Assembly: GCA_013399115.1 (NCBI GenBank) | Contig: VXAA01004065.1 | Location: forward strand, 135,519 to 199,518 | Length of the DNA: 64,000 nt | Source: Anseranas semipalmata | Taxonomy: Eukaryota > Chordata > Aves > Anseriformes > Anseranatidae | Direction: 5' to 3' | Part shown: piece after piece, positions 1 to 11,200 of the stretch | How positions within the stretch are numbered: the first letter of the stretch is position 1 | Layout of the letters: each line of letters starts with the position of its first letter | Program-made: the position numbers and the translations under genes | Notes under the pieces: model-generated | What the model was told of the DNA's origin: nothing | What the model saw: only the letters and a program-made list of their open reading frames with translations | Database searches by the model: none

Positions 1-2954
1 CCCAGGTGCCAGCCTCCTTTCTGCCCCTTCTCTGAGAGCTGCAATGCGTGGTCCAGCGCCAGGTCTGCCTGCTGGGCTTCCACAGACACCGAGCACGTCC
101 CACACAGTGAGTGTCTCTGGCTACTGCTCAACTCAAGGTGATTTTTAAACCTGTTTTATAGCTTCCACCTGCCCTGAATGGAAGCTCCCCCAAACCCACC
201 CCGTGAAAGCAGCTCAGCAGCCTCAGCTGCTTCCTTGTCCCAGATGCAGCCGTACCTAGTTAAGCACACCATAGCAAATGTTCCTGATGCCCTGTGCTTA
301 CAGGAAGGCCTTTGCACCATCATACAGTGAGACCCTTTTCTTTCACCCTCCCAGCCATAGAGATCAGAATTAATATTTGCACCATGTTGACAATTTGTGC
401 TTAATGTTGTCTTTCGTATGCTGCTTGCTTGCTAGAGAATTTGTCACCCTTGTAAATGTTAGGTTTTTATTCAAGAGGCCATTGAGAGAGACAATGAAGA
501 AGAAAATAAAGCAAGATAAGCAAAAGCCTCTTAAAATGAGCTTGGAAATTTTCTACTGGCCTTTGTTCCCTCATGGAGTTTCTGGTGCTGTGCAAAGAAA
601 GAACATATATATGTCTTAGGAGATGATAGGCTGCTCAAAACATGAAATCTGTAGCACATTCTGAATATGTTTTGTGTAACAGCAAGAGATTGGAGATTTC
701 TTTCAGTGCTATCTAAACAAGCGAACGGAGTAAAGACTTCCAGCTGGTCATTATCTATACTTTACTTCTCTTAAGCTGGTATAAGGCTGGGTGAATCGCC
801 TCGATCTTTCTTTGCTAACTTTCATTTTCTCAAGTCAGATGTGTTTTTTGAACAATGGTGTAGCGGAACAGAGACATTTACAGTATGGTTTTGGCTGATT
901 TTATTTAGAATGACATTTAGTAGTACTTTTCAGCAGTCTTTTGCTCCTCTTTTTTGCATTTATGTGCATTTGTTCTGAAAGTAGTCAATCTACCAAATAT
1001 AAGCTGTGCGCAGCCAAGGAGACTTTTGAAATCCATAGCCAAGAGGACTTTGAAGATAAAATAAGAATGGTGATTACACAACAGACAGCGTAGTTGAGAT
1101 ATATATAAGCTGTCTGCACATATATGCATGTACACAGATTTTGTACACTGAGATTTGTGTACTGAGATTTACTTCCTGGTACTTTCGGTACCTGGTAAAT
1201 TTGTGGCTTGTGGAATCTTCGTGACTCAGGCGGTTCAAATTCACCTCGATTTGTGGCACTTTGTTACGCTCAAAGGTTTATTATGAATGTGGTTTTGGGT
1301 AAAACACCGCAGCGAAACCAGTGTGTCCAAACAGCTGAGAGTCTGCAGGAGGGCTGGGCACGGGGCCGGGCGGAATATGCAGACGTGTACATCTCCTGCT
1401 GTGGCTTACGCTCCTTGCTCTTATTTCAACAGACCACAGCAACCTGTGGTCATAACATCCCTGAACGTGGAGAGGTTTTTAGGCAGGACATTCTGATTTT
1501 AACGGGGCTGTGGTTAGCTCAGGTTGGTCAGGACATTGGAGTAAATGGCTTCTGTGGTGTGAAAAACCTCACTCTGGTATGTCACAGAAGAGGAATTCAG
1601 GCATTGGAAATCCCTCTTGGTTCTTTCAGAGATTATTATAATGGTTTCACATCAGAAGCTTAGGTGTTTGAGAGGTAGGTGCGTTTGCAGCCTGTCTCGG
1701 TGCCGATCACTTCACTCCTGAATTTGGTTTGACGGGCCTCACCATTAAGTGTGATGCAGCTGTGGGAATGTAGGTCAGCAGTCTCTTTATTCTACATACA
1801 CTTGTTTTCAGGAGAGCAAAACTTTAAAGGAACTGAGAGAGAATAAAGAGCAGAAAAAATACTTCAAAACAAAGTTTTAATGAGCTTTCTGCTACACATT
1901 TAATGAACAGGTATTACATTTCCTGAGACGTTATTGAGATGGCTGAATTAGCCTGATGTGCTGCAGCTTTATCCTGAGACTCGATTCTCATGGCTTGGCT
2001 TTATCTCACTGGTCAGCGTACTAAAAGCCAGCTGAGAAAACAGCTCCTGAGGCTGTTAGGCACCGGGGGGCTGCAGGCTTGTGCTTTGTTAAAGAAGGTG
2101 TCTGGACACAGATTTCGTAGCGATGCCGCTTCACCTGCATGCCCACCTGCATGACCTGTCCTCGGTGCCCGCTGTAAAAGCCTCCCGGTCCGTGCCACTG
2201 TACTGAGGCTTGCCTGCGGTGCCCGCAAGCAGAAGGGTTTCCCCTCTGTCTCGTGGAGCGCGTGGGTAGGAGAGCTGAGCTGGGTTCCCCGGGGCAGCAG
2301 CTTGTGTCTCACACCCACACACCCACCTCTGAATCAGCAGAAAGTGCCTGGCTTATCAGATGTTGAATTTAAAATTCGGTTTCACACTTCCCCAAAGTGT
2401 GACCAGGATTACCACCAGGTGCTCAATTGATTATTTTTCCCTCACAGAAGTGCCAGCCAATGCAGAACTTCCATAATAGAAGACATGAAAATGCTAAACA
2501 TTAATATTTAGCACGTAGAATCCTGTGTTAAGGCCCCATTATGCAAGACAGGACAGCGAACGAAAGCAGATTCCTGTGAAAAACACCACATTTTAGTTGT
2601 GACAAACAAAAGACGACTGTACCAAACAGAAGGGGTGTAGGGGGTAGCAATGAGATGATTACTACAGTAAAGAGCAGTGCCAGCAGCATAATGTCTTGTC
2701 AAACTACATAGAATTGTTTCTGCTAACAACTTCCAAGCATTTGTTTCACCAAAAAGCCATATTTTTGCATCTTAATCATTACTTGGTCAGTATTTTCACT
2801 CAGGGTACATCAAGGTACTGATTGCAGGAATTAACCTGAAAATGTGTATGCCTGATGTCTGGCTTGATGCTGGAACAGAGGCTAGAGATGACTAAACACT
2901 TTGCGAGGAAGGAAAACTAGCACGAAATTTAATTTCCCTCTCGTGTGGCTTACC
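1..2954. other. Non-coding unique sequence, no gene recognised
   Basis: No open frame here has a recognisable product. A 151-codon plus-strand frame around 1208-1663 starts at TTG and matches no family I know. At 1141-1170 a phrase of about 14 bases (TGTACACTGAGATT and TGTGTACTGAGATT) is repeated side by side. A good polypyrimidine tract and AG acceptor ends at 1811. It is followed by a short lysine/glutamate-rich frame that stops at 1878-1880, which is too short to call an exon. Confidence 0.6.
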
Positions 2955-3003
2955 AAAAAAAAAAAAAAAGGCAAAAAACAAAAACAAAAAAAGAACAACA
3001 AAA
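2955..3003. repeat. A-rich simple repeat
   Basis: Fifteen uninterrupted A residues (2955-2969) are followed by an A-rich tract broken by single C and G bases. There is no adjacent gene-like or retrocopy-like sequence to suggest a processed-transcript tail. Confidence 0.85.
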
Positions 3004-3170
3004 ATAAACCACCACTTCCATTAAAATAAACTATGCTTGTATTAAAACAAGGTGAAAAATATAAGAATGTGCAATTGATAGAAAATAGCATTCATACAGC
3101 TCATTACTAGATTGATTGGCACTGAGATGGATTAATTGATTTTCCTGCATTTGGCAGGGGCAAGGTCTGT

Positions 3171-3345
3171 CATAACAATTCTTAGTGCTTCACAAACGTT
3201 AACTAATCGTTCGCCCTCTTGCTGTCAGGTAGTAATTTTGCTTCGTATACAGATGGGAAAAGCCAGCAGCGTGAATTTCTTGCCTCAGGTGAAGCGTCCT
3301 GCCAGCAGTGCCAGGTTACCACTGCGTCCCAGTGCACTGATGCCA
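3171..3345 (+). repeat. Ancient MIR-type SINE remnant
   Basis: The segment follows the layout of an amniote MIR element from its middle to its 3' part. In order it shows a piece like GCTTTACAAACGTTAACTAAT (here GCTTCACAAACGTTAACTAA at about 3187-3206), a 'GTCAGGTAGTAATTTTGC' equivalent of the GTGAGGTAGG...ATTAT block, then ACAGATGGGAAAAGCC matching ACAGATGGGGAAACTGAGGC. It continues with GTGAATTTCTTGCCTCAGGT matching GTGACTTGCCCAAGGTCAC, and ends in CCCAGTGCACTGATGCCA, which resembles the 3' CCAGTGCTCTAACCA region. Order and spacing are both kept over about 175 bp. Divergence is high, as expected of a copy older than modern birds. The match is to remembered consensus features, not a computed alignment. 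Confidence 0.7.
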
Positions 3346-6300
3346 GGAGAATCCCCCCATTTCTGTGGCTCTGGGAATTTTGTTTCCATCGTGTCTTTCT
3401 GGTACACAGGGTCCAGATCAGACTGAGGTATCTACAGAGCTGAATAGATAAAGTTTTAGTGAGTGTCATCTTCTTTGCCGTAAGAATGAAGCCTATAACT
3501 ACTGTCCTAATTAATTACAATCATCGTTAAAGTATTAGGAATCCCAAAATATAGTGAGATTTACCTAGCTTTTCAGCTTTGGACAAATATATAAATAGTA
3601 CAGCAACCAGATATTTCTCCCACCTGTAATATTATTTTTCATGTCCTATTTGAACTGTGAAAACAGGATTGAAATGGATAGCCTTGTAAGACCCTTAGAA
3701 CGCTGTAGAGCAGTTGTCCTGGACAGAAGAGTTCACCTTCTTCGATGGACAGGGCCAATGCCGATTATCAGCGAGATCAAATACAGTATGTCCACTGAGA
3801 TTCTCATCTCTCTCAGCCTTGCTTTACAGTTTCTTCCTTTTTGGTCTGAAGTATTAATAAAAAAAAATGACAAGCTAGAAATCAATGTCAAATATAAAAA
3901 GTGTTTATTATCCATGTGAAACCTAATACTGCATTTCCTGCAGTGGCAACAGTTGATTGATGAGGCTGACATGTAGGAACATTCTCTCGTTTTGACAAGT
4001 TTGATAGAGCCTTTGACTTGATATTTTTTTCCTGATGGATAAAAGGGAAGCAGGTGTGGCAGTGTTAATATATATAGATTTTTTTTTGGTACGGTTACTG
4101 TCTGCTGAGAAATTCTGGTCTTTGGAAACGTAAATCTGAGATCAGCTAGCAAGTTTTCTCTCCAGCTGCCCTTGTGATACTACAACAGCTCTGTGTACTT
4201 CATTTCTGCGGCATCATTTCACACCCTTCCACACTGATGGCGTCTTCCGTTTGCTAGCCAGCGTGTAGAAGCAAAATCAATTGTTGTTTTCCTCCCTTTA
4301 CAATCCCTGAGTTTTCTTACAAATATTAATTGAGAATACCCCCTCATTCCTTTATGCTCCATCAAATTACCTTCTCTTATAGCCTGTCTCTCCAAGGTGA
4401 AGTTGTTGGCCTGCATGGTCATGTTCAGGATTATGAGCATCAGTAAGATTTAAACGGTGAGCGTTTGTATTCAGGCTTGCTCAGCTTGTCTTTGGGGCTG
4501 GGTGGTTTCGGGGTCTATGACGGGTGCTATAAAACAGGTGGGAGGAACCCTAATATTGAGCTAACTTTGACTGTGAGCTAAGCAAACCACTATCTTGTTA
4601 AAAGAATAGGGCAGTGAATGAGAGATTTCTACAAAGATCTGGAAGTCTATGATTTGAATTCTTGTCTGGTTTGGTTTCAACATCAATAAATAAAACTACT
4701 TCAGCAGAAGTGTCTTTACTGATGAAAAAAAATCAAAATAACTTGGTAACATCAGAGGTATCATTAATATTTGTCCTTTACTTCTAAAGGAAGCAACACA
4801 GTTTACCCTGCGATAAATCAATTATTTTATCATGTGTGAACTCTGCCAGTGACAGAGTATCTGTCATGTCTGTAAATTCATGAGGCACCTGTAGATTTTG
4901 TTTGTCAATAAATAACTTCTTCGAGCCTCAGAAATACATATATTGTTCACGTTTTTGCAGCCCACTGTGTCTGGCTGTATGCTTCTTGCATAAGCAAGCT
5001 GTAAGCTTCTTGCTCCAGTGCTGATGTAGTGATTGCTGGTACTCACTCTTGCTTTTTAAAAAAGGAAAAAATAGTACAAATGAAACAGGAATGTTCAGTG
5101 AGGTGTTGGTGAGTCCCGTAGTGACTTCGAGAACAAGACAGAGATGTCTGGTCTGCGAGCTCGAGTCAGCAGCTGGAGGTGGGCACCACAAACCTTCCAT
5201 AGGCGAGCTATGGGCAGCTGCTGGAGGTGGTCCAGCACAGGTGAAGAAAGCGCTGAGCAGGGCTGGGAAGGGCTTGAGGGGCTTCTGGAGAGTGTCTTGC
5301 AAAGCCGAGCCACTTGGAGAGGGCCCTGTGCCGGCTGGAAGCGCGAGTCCCGGCTCAGACTCTGTAATCACGTCCTGGATAAGAATTTGAAATGGCCCCA
5401 GCTCGGATGGGAGGTGTTGGCTTCTGTGGTTTAATGCGATCGTCTGGTAGTTAAAACTTGCTCATGGAATTCAAACTTATATGTGAGTTTTTGTCCAAAA
5501 ATTAAATACAGCCCAGCTTTCAGACTGGGGAGGCAACTCCATGTGATGTGTCACAACTTGACTTTTGTTTAAGAAATGAGTATACTTCATGTCAGCAACC
5601 TGTGGATTTCTCAAGAGTTAATTTGTCTTCCCTCATTTTCCCTTGAGTTTACTCCAAGTTGTCTTAATCTCATGCTACAAAGTAATTAAAAATATCGGTC
5701 TTTAGATCCTTCCCTCTAAATGGCTCAGAAGGGAGTATGTGGGTCAGGGGAGTGCTGGCACCGGAGTCTCATCAGACTGTGACAAAATAAATTATTCCTC
5801 CGTTCATGAGAGCAGAGTATAATGAGGTTTGACATAGTGAAAACTGAAGCTCATTCTGTAGCTGCAATTGTATGTATAAGGTTGGTTGGAAACATCCCAA
5901 GAGGTGTTTGCGCAGCTGTTTAATACTACGAGTTTTCTTTATAGATGCTTAAACAAGCAGGCTTGTCTGATATCGCTGTGGTGGTACACAACAAGGGTGT
6001 CAGGGAAGCTATCTTTTTGCCCTGCAAGTGCTCATGGGCTGAAAGAAAAAGACGACGGTGATTTAGGTGGAATAACCCAGGGCCCCTCGGCTGAGTCGAG
6101 GGGATGCAGATTCGAGGCCTGGCTGAGTTCGAGGGGGGAGGCTCTGCGCAAAACCGCTGCTCTGTAATGGAGGTGCCTTTCCCAAGGTGATCTGTCAAAA
6201 CTGGTAAATTGGGGTGAAACGTGAAGGGTGAGCCTTAATTTCTGTGTTTAACAAAAGTCCAAAAGCTGATTGAAAACAGTTTGGTTCACTCCTAAGAAAT

Positions 6301-6519
6301 GTTTCCTAGAAAGAGGAGCGCTGATGATTTTAGCACACGCGTAAGCAGGCAGTGTTTCACTCTGTTCTTCCCATTTGTGGTTGGTAGATTTGGCTTCTGC
6401 ATATGGGAAGGATCTTTTTTCTGAAAATTGAGTGGATGCTAATGTGTGCTCAGCAAAACACATCAGAACAACGTCCGCATTTAGACATCAGCTGCTCTCC
6501 GGGTCAGCAGACCTACGGC
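3346..6519. other. Non-coding unique sequence, no gene recognised
   Basis: This is AT-leaning unique sequence with several AATAAA hexamers and no recognisable exon. The stretch 5140-5380 is locally GC-rich and open in several frames on both strands, which is typical of chance frames in GC-rich DNA. No dispersed repeat was recognised. Confidence 0.6.
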
Positions 6520-7050
6520 TCCAGAAGGAGTTCGGGCAGCAGCTAAAGCTGTGCTGGAAGAGCGGATCCCGAGCTGCCTGCGAGCAAGTCACTAGAGGGC
6601 AGCCGGAGCCGCGCAGCGATGTGCAAAGTGCGGCTGTTGCGAATCGGCAGAACCCCCCCGGTCCATCCACTCGTGCCTGGTGAGCCCTGCCACAGCCCGG
6701 CCCTTCGTGGCAAGCGGCCGTTTCTACCGCGCGCTCCCCTGTAACGTCAGCCTGCGCTGGGGAGGCGAGCAGGCCGAGCCCACGTGCGCTCCACGCGGTC
6801 CGTGTGTAACCGGGTTGCTCGGGAATCGTCCCGGTGTGGAGTGGGGACGTGCCGCCGTCCCCTCAGCGAGGGACTCGTGCAGGAGCGCTAGCCTTTTGTA
6901 CTGCGACCAGAGCCCAAGTCTGTCTGCCTGGCCCACCATCTTATGTCCGTGCCAGGGGAAGATCTGGTTGGCAAATACGCGACTGCGCGATACGTCACCT
7001 CCCTCCCCACGGCAGAGCATCACCCTCGCGAGAGCTGCACGCGTCTTGAA
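6520..7050. promoter_or_regulatory. CpG island, possible promoter or regulatory element
   Basis: By hand count there are roughly 50 CpG dinucleotides in about 530 bp. Given the local base composition that is close to observed/expected of 1, in strong contrast to the CpG-poor flanks. The interval contains a perfect CACGTG E-box at 6781-6786 and CRE-like ACGTCA cores near 6743 and 6992. At its left end is a near-perfect CTCF-type motif (6589-6603). No first exon can be recognised. Open frames occur on both strands but resemble no known protein. It could be the promoter of an unseen transcript, an orphan CpG island, or an insulator-type element. Confidence 0.65.
6589..6603 (+). promoter_or_regulatory. 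CTCF-type binding motif
   Basis: TCACTAGAGGGCAGC matches the vertebrate CTCF core CCASYAGRKGGCRS at 13 of 14 positions, the first base being the only mismatch. All of the most constrained core positions (CACTAGAGGGCAG) agree. It lies inside a CpG island, a common setting for constitutive CTCF sites, and the two CpGs in its immediate 3' flank could make it methylation-sensitive. Occupancy cannot be judged from sequence. Confidence 0.6.
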
Positions 7051-8182
7051 GCTTCGGTAGCTGTGGATTTTGTCAAGCTATGTTGAGAGGCAAGGGTGAC
7101 CTCGACTCTTTGAATCACGGGATGTGCCACATGGGCAAAGCTGCCTGACTCAAACTGTACTTACAGTGGGAAAGATCATGTACCAGGTGCCCATGAAATA
7201 TCTGGGGATTTTCAAAAGAACCAAACAAGTGCACTGCAACACTAATAATGTGGATAATATTTTTCTGTCCTGCAATTTCAAGTGTTGCCTTGATTTTCCA
7301 TGGTGGTGGCAACACAACCCGGAAGCTGGGTAAGAGATCCTTGGGAATCTTGCACGGGGTGTCCTTCAGCGGGTGACAGCGGGGAGCGCTGAGCCCCGCA
7401 GCGCCGTGCAGCAAGGAGCGCTTTGCCACGTCTCTGCGAGGCTCTTGCACCGTGAGCACATGCCAGTCTCACCTCCTCCCGGTGCCACAGGAGTGAAGCA
7501 GAGGAAGACCCGGCCATCACTGTACTGGCTTCAAACCCTAGGATGCTACTTGTGCTCCTCTGCCACCCCCGACATAGCAACTGAAGGATGTTTTCAGGAT
7601 ACCTGTATAAATAACACCTGGGCTTGTTTGCAGCTTGTCCTGGAACCCCGCTCTCTCCCCCCAGACATCCTTCCTGTGTAGCATGAAGACTTTCTCAGCA
7701 CTGTTCTCCATTCTCCATGACTATATAACTTTGGTAATCTCTGAACAACTGCTCAAAGCTTGCACTGAGGGTCTCTTAAGTGCTGTCTTTATGGAAACAG
7801 AAAAATTCTTCTTCCCCTGCAACCCAGGTACCCACCTGCCAAGGTATGGTTTGAGCTGGGAAGCTACCGTTGTCTGCCATGCTCCTCTACTCTTCCCACT
7901 GATGTTTACGTAAAAAGTCTAAGGAATAACATCTACACAATGCTTTGAATTTGCCTGCCTGGAAAACTCCTTCCAATCGTCTGTCAAATGAGTAAGAATA
8001 TTTCTACATCTTCAGCAGTTCCAGAAATGTTAATTCAGGTTGTGATACAGCTGCAAGGCTCTGGATTAGCAGCTTCCCTAGGCAGTGGATTTGCAGTTGG
8101 ACTGTAAAGCTGTATCCAGTATGGCTCTCGCCCAGAGAAAAGAGCGGTCAAACAGCTGACTTACAGTGCTTCCCCCCCTGCC
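7051..8182. other. Non-coding unique sequence, no gene recognised
   Basis: No coding signal or recognised repeat. A moderately GC-rich patch at 7330-7500 opens overlapping frames on both strands, none of which resembles a known protein. Confidence 0.6.
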
Positions 8183-8231
8183 AAAAGAAAAATTAAAAAA
8201 AGAAAAAAAAGAAAAAAAAAAAAGGAAAAAA
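8183..8231. repeat. A-rich simple repeat
   Basis: About 49 bases consist of A runs broken by single G and short TT interruptions. It is low-complexity sequence. The lysine-rich frame crossing it on the plus strand, and the phenylalanine-rich one on the minus strand, are artefacts of this composition. Confidence 0.85.
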
Positions 8232-11200
8232 GTTAATCCAGCCGTTCTGGCTGCTTCAGTGGTGCAGATTTGTAGTTCCCTGGGAAGCAACAGTATAGCT
8301 GGTCAAACTGTAATTAAAGCTAAAATGCAGTGTTTTGTTCAGATAAATTAAATGCTTTGGAAGAAACATTTGCCAAACTCTCCTGTGCAGATACTGTTTT
8401 TCAAAACTGAGTTTTAGTTAATTAGCACTTATTTCAGATAGCTAAGCTTTCTTCCTAGGTGAGATGCTGAACGAGAGTTACTGGCCTCTGAGGAGCATGG
8501 ACTGATGATTATGTTATCTGATCGAGAATATTTCACGTGTTAAAGCTGTTGCAAATTCCTGTTTTCCATATAAACAAAGTGTAAGCTGTTGCTTTGCCTG
8601 AGTGACTGGCCTGTACTGTCACACCTTTGTCCCGTGGCACAGAAGTAGTTCTGCTGGTTGGCCATTGGGTAAATGCACGGTACGACAGAGTGACTTGAGC
8701 AACACTGGTAACAAAGGGGAACCTAAGTGGCACAATAAATGAGAAAACCAGACCATCTCCATGCTTGCTGGTCTCAGCAAAGCAACCCCCAGCTTTTTTC
8801 AGTGATGGTGGACATTTTTTGAAATCTAACAGCTCAGTGTCAAAACAAATGAAAGAAAAAAAAGAAGTCAAATTACCATCCATAAATAAAATATTTGGAA
8901 ACTTTCGATAATACTGAAATGCTTGTCATGCTCTTCTGATTGGACTTTGTGCTAGCTGCCCTTAAACGAGCGCGTAGATGAACTGCTTGGGACCGGAGCT
9001 GGTAGGATGCAGCAGCTCCGGACACCAAGAGGGTGTGGATGGTTGCAGAGCAAGTTGTGCTTGGGAGAGGAGAAGAAACTGAGATTTTAGGGGGTTTGTT
9101 ATTAAATATAACTGTGAGTAACACAACAGTTGCCTTCATCGTTTTTCTTGATGAAATGAGGCATGTTGAACTGCTTCCAGGTAGCAGATGGTAAGGATCC
9201 CACTTTCATGTTGGCTAGGTCTGCGACTGGCTGGGAAGCAGCTTTTCCTTTGTGTCGTAGGATCTGTCGCAGGAATTCTCAGACACAAAAAAAAGATACT
9301 GAAGTTGAAAGACTAGTAAACAATTTCCACGATTCCTGGATGGGGAGGTGGATCCTGCCTCAGTGAAGGCCTCCAGCTCTGCTAAGAAACGTTCTTGAGG
9401 GTCTACTTGCACACTTGCTGCTTTGGAGCTGTAAATTCAAATGGCCTTTTCATAACTGCCTGATAACTTTCTGCTTTCCTTTTTGGCTGTTAACAAAGAG
9501 TCTTTCTTCATAGGCATACTTCAAAATAAGAAAGGAATATATTGGCATGTCCTATCTGTATTCAAGACTGTCGTTTCCAGCTGATGGTCCTTCCACTATT
9601 ATCTGCATAAGTAACCCATCTTCTTGAGTCAGCCACGTTAGAGCCAACTGGAGAAATAAAAATAAGAGCTCTCAAACTTTCTGCTTGCCTCTACGAAGTG
9701 TTTCAAGTCACCTGTACCATGAAAAAGTAAATGCTGCTGATTTCATGCTGTGCTTTGTATACCTGTCTTTCAGCGTCCAATGGGAGGATTTCCAAGTAAA
9801 AACTACAGTTTCCCACCAAGCAGGCTTTGCTTGACTGTCAGTTTGTCTAAGACACGTTTGCAGTTTGGGATTTGCAGTTCTCTAACTGTACGTCAGCCAT
9901 GGTGCTGGCAAGCCTGGGATGCTGACTGGTAACTGATGATATAGCGAAGGTAATAGCCAAGGCAATTGGCAGAATTTTAAGGGTGATGGCAAAGTGTTTA
10001 TGATTTAAAATGACAAAATGTGTAAATTGCCTGTGGCTCTGTATAGATGCTGAAAGAATAAATAAAATAAATTGGACCATCTGGCACTTATGACTTTCTG
10101 TGCAGTCTTAGCCAGCAGTTTGTAGGAAATTAAAACGTGATAATATTGTCTGTCTCAATGGTTGTTAGGAGTGATCATTGTGAAACACATGTAAACACCA
10201 AACTGGAATTTCTGGAAACAGCAGCATATGCAAAATTGGCAGAAAATGACAGTGCTCTGGGGATCGGAATAACTGGAAGGAGAGCACCAGCGAGCCTGGA
10301 AAGGCTCTTGGATCTGCAGGGCAAGTAATGGCTAATGCAGAACTGCTGGCTCCCCTTGCCAGGACATGGGCAGACAGAAGTGCTGCTGGAGATGTGGCAC
10401 TGCACTAAGCCATCTAATTTCCTGCGGTCTGTGGGGTTTGGTGGGGCTGAGTGACATGATGCCGCGTCCAGATTGCTCGTTGTCATCCTTTCCTCATCCT
10501 TCAGAAAGGCTCATTGGCAGAAGGTTGTAAAGGGTGCTTTGAGTAACAGGCTCTGGTGATCGTATTAGTAGGCTCCTATTTTTTCATAAGCGCTAATGAG
10601 TAAATCATGAAGAGGGCTTTTATGAACAGGCATCTTATTTAGCAATTTATAACCCATTGACCGCTGGGTTTAGTTGATTTGGAAATACAACACATTTCTC
10701 CTCCCAGTCTCATTTTTTAAATTCTTGGCCTATGCACAATACCTCTCAAACGTTTTCTTCTCTATGTGAACATTTTCATATCATCATCATTTTTTTAGTC
10801 ATATCTGTCAGTTTTAGGATTAAACAAGAAAGCATAGTAATTGGGAGCCTTTATTAAGCTCTACAGCTTGATGGATTTCTTTTGTTTTTTTTTTTCTGGT
10901 GCAAGCAACTTATGAAAAGTTGGAAAGAAAGCCCAAAAGGATGCTGCCCAATTCATGCTGACTAGAGACATTTGTTTTGTCACGTTGTGTTAATGGGATT
11001 AAACAGAGATTGTGGAAGGAATGGACACCCCTGAGCTTCTGGTCTGGCTGTGTCTAGTAGATGACGGCAACAAGCAAAGGTTGTTTCTATCTGAGCACCA
11101 ATCTGCGATACGGCTACCTCAAAATATCTCAGCACATCGGTGCTGGATTCACGCTTGCGTGGGACCCTTTGACGCAGTATGTAAAACCAAAGGTTCAGCT

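Noticed and set aside
1211..1240. GGTTCAAATTC string like a tRNA B box
   Set aside because: No matching A box or acceptor stem at the right distance, so no tRNA or tRNA-derived SINE can be supported.
1208..1663. Plus-strand open frame of 151 codons
   Set aside because: It starts at TTG, the first ATG is 25 codons in, there is no known domain, and no splice or promoter context supports it.
7200..7245. GGATTTTCAAAAG string like the start of a reptilian palindromic MITE
   Set aside because: Only the first 13 bases agree; there is no central palindrome and no matching inverted end.
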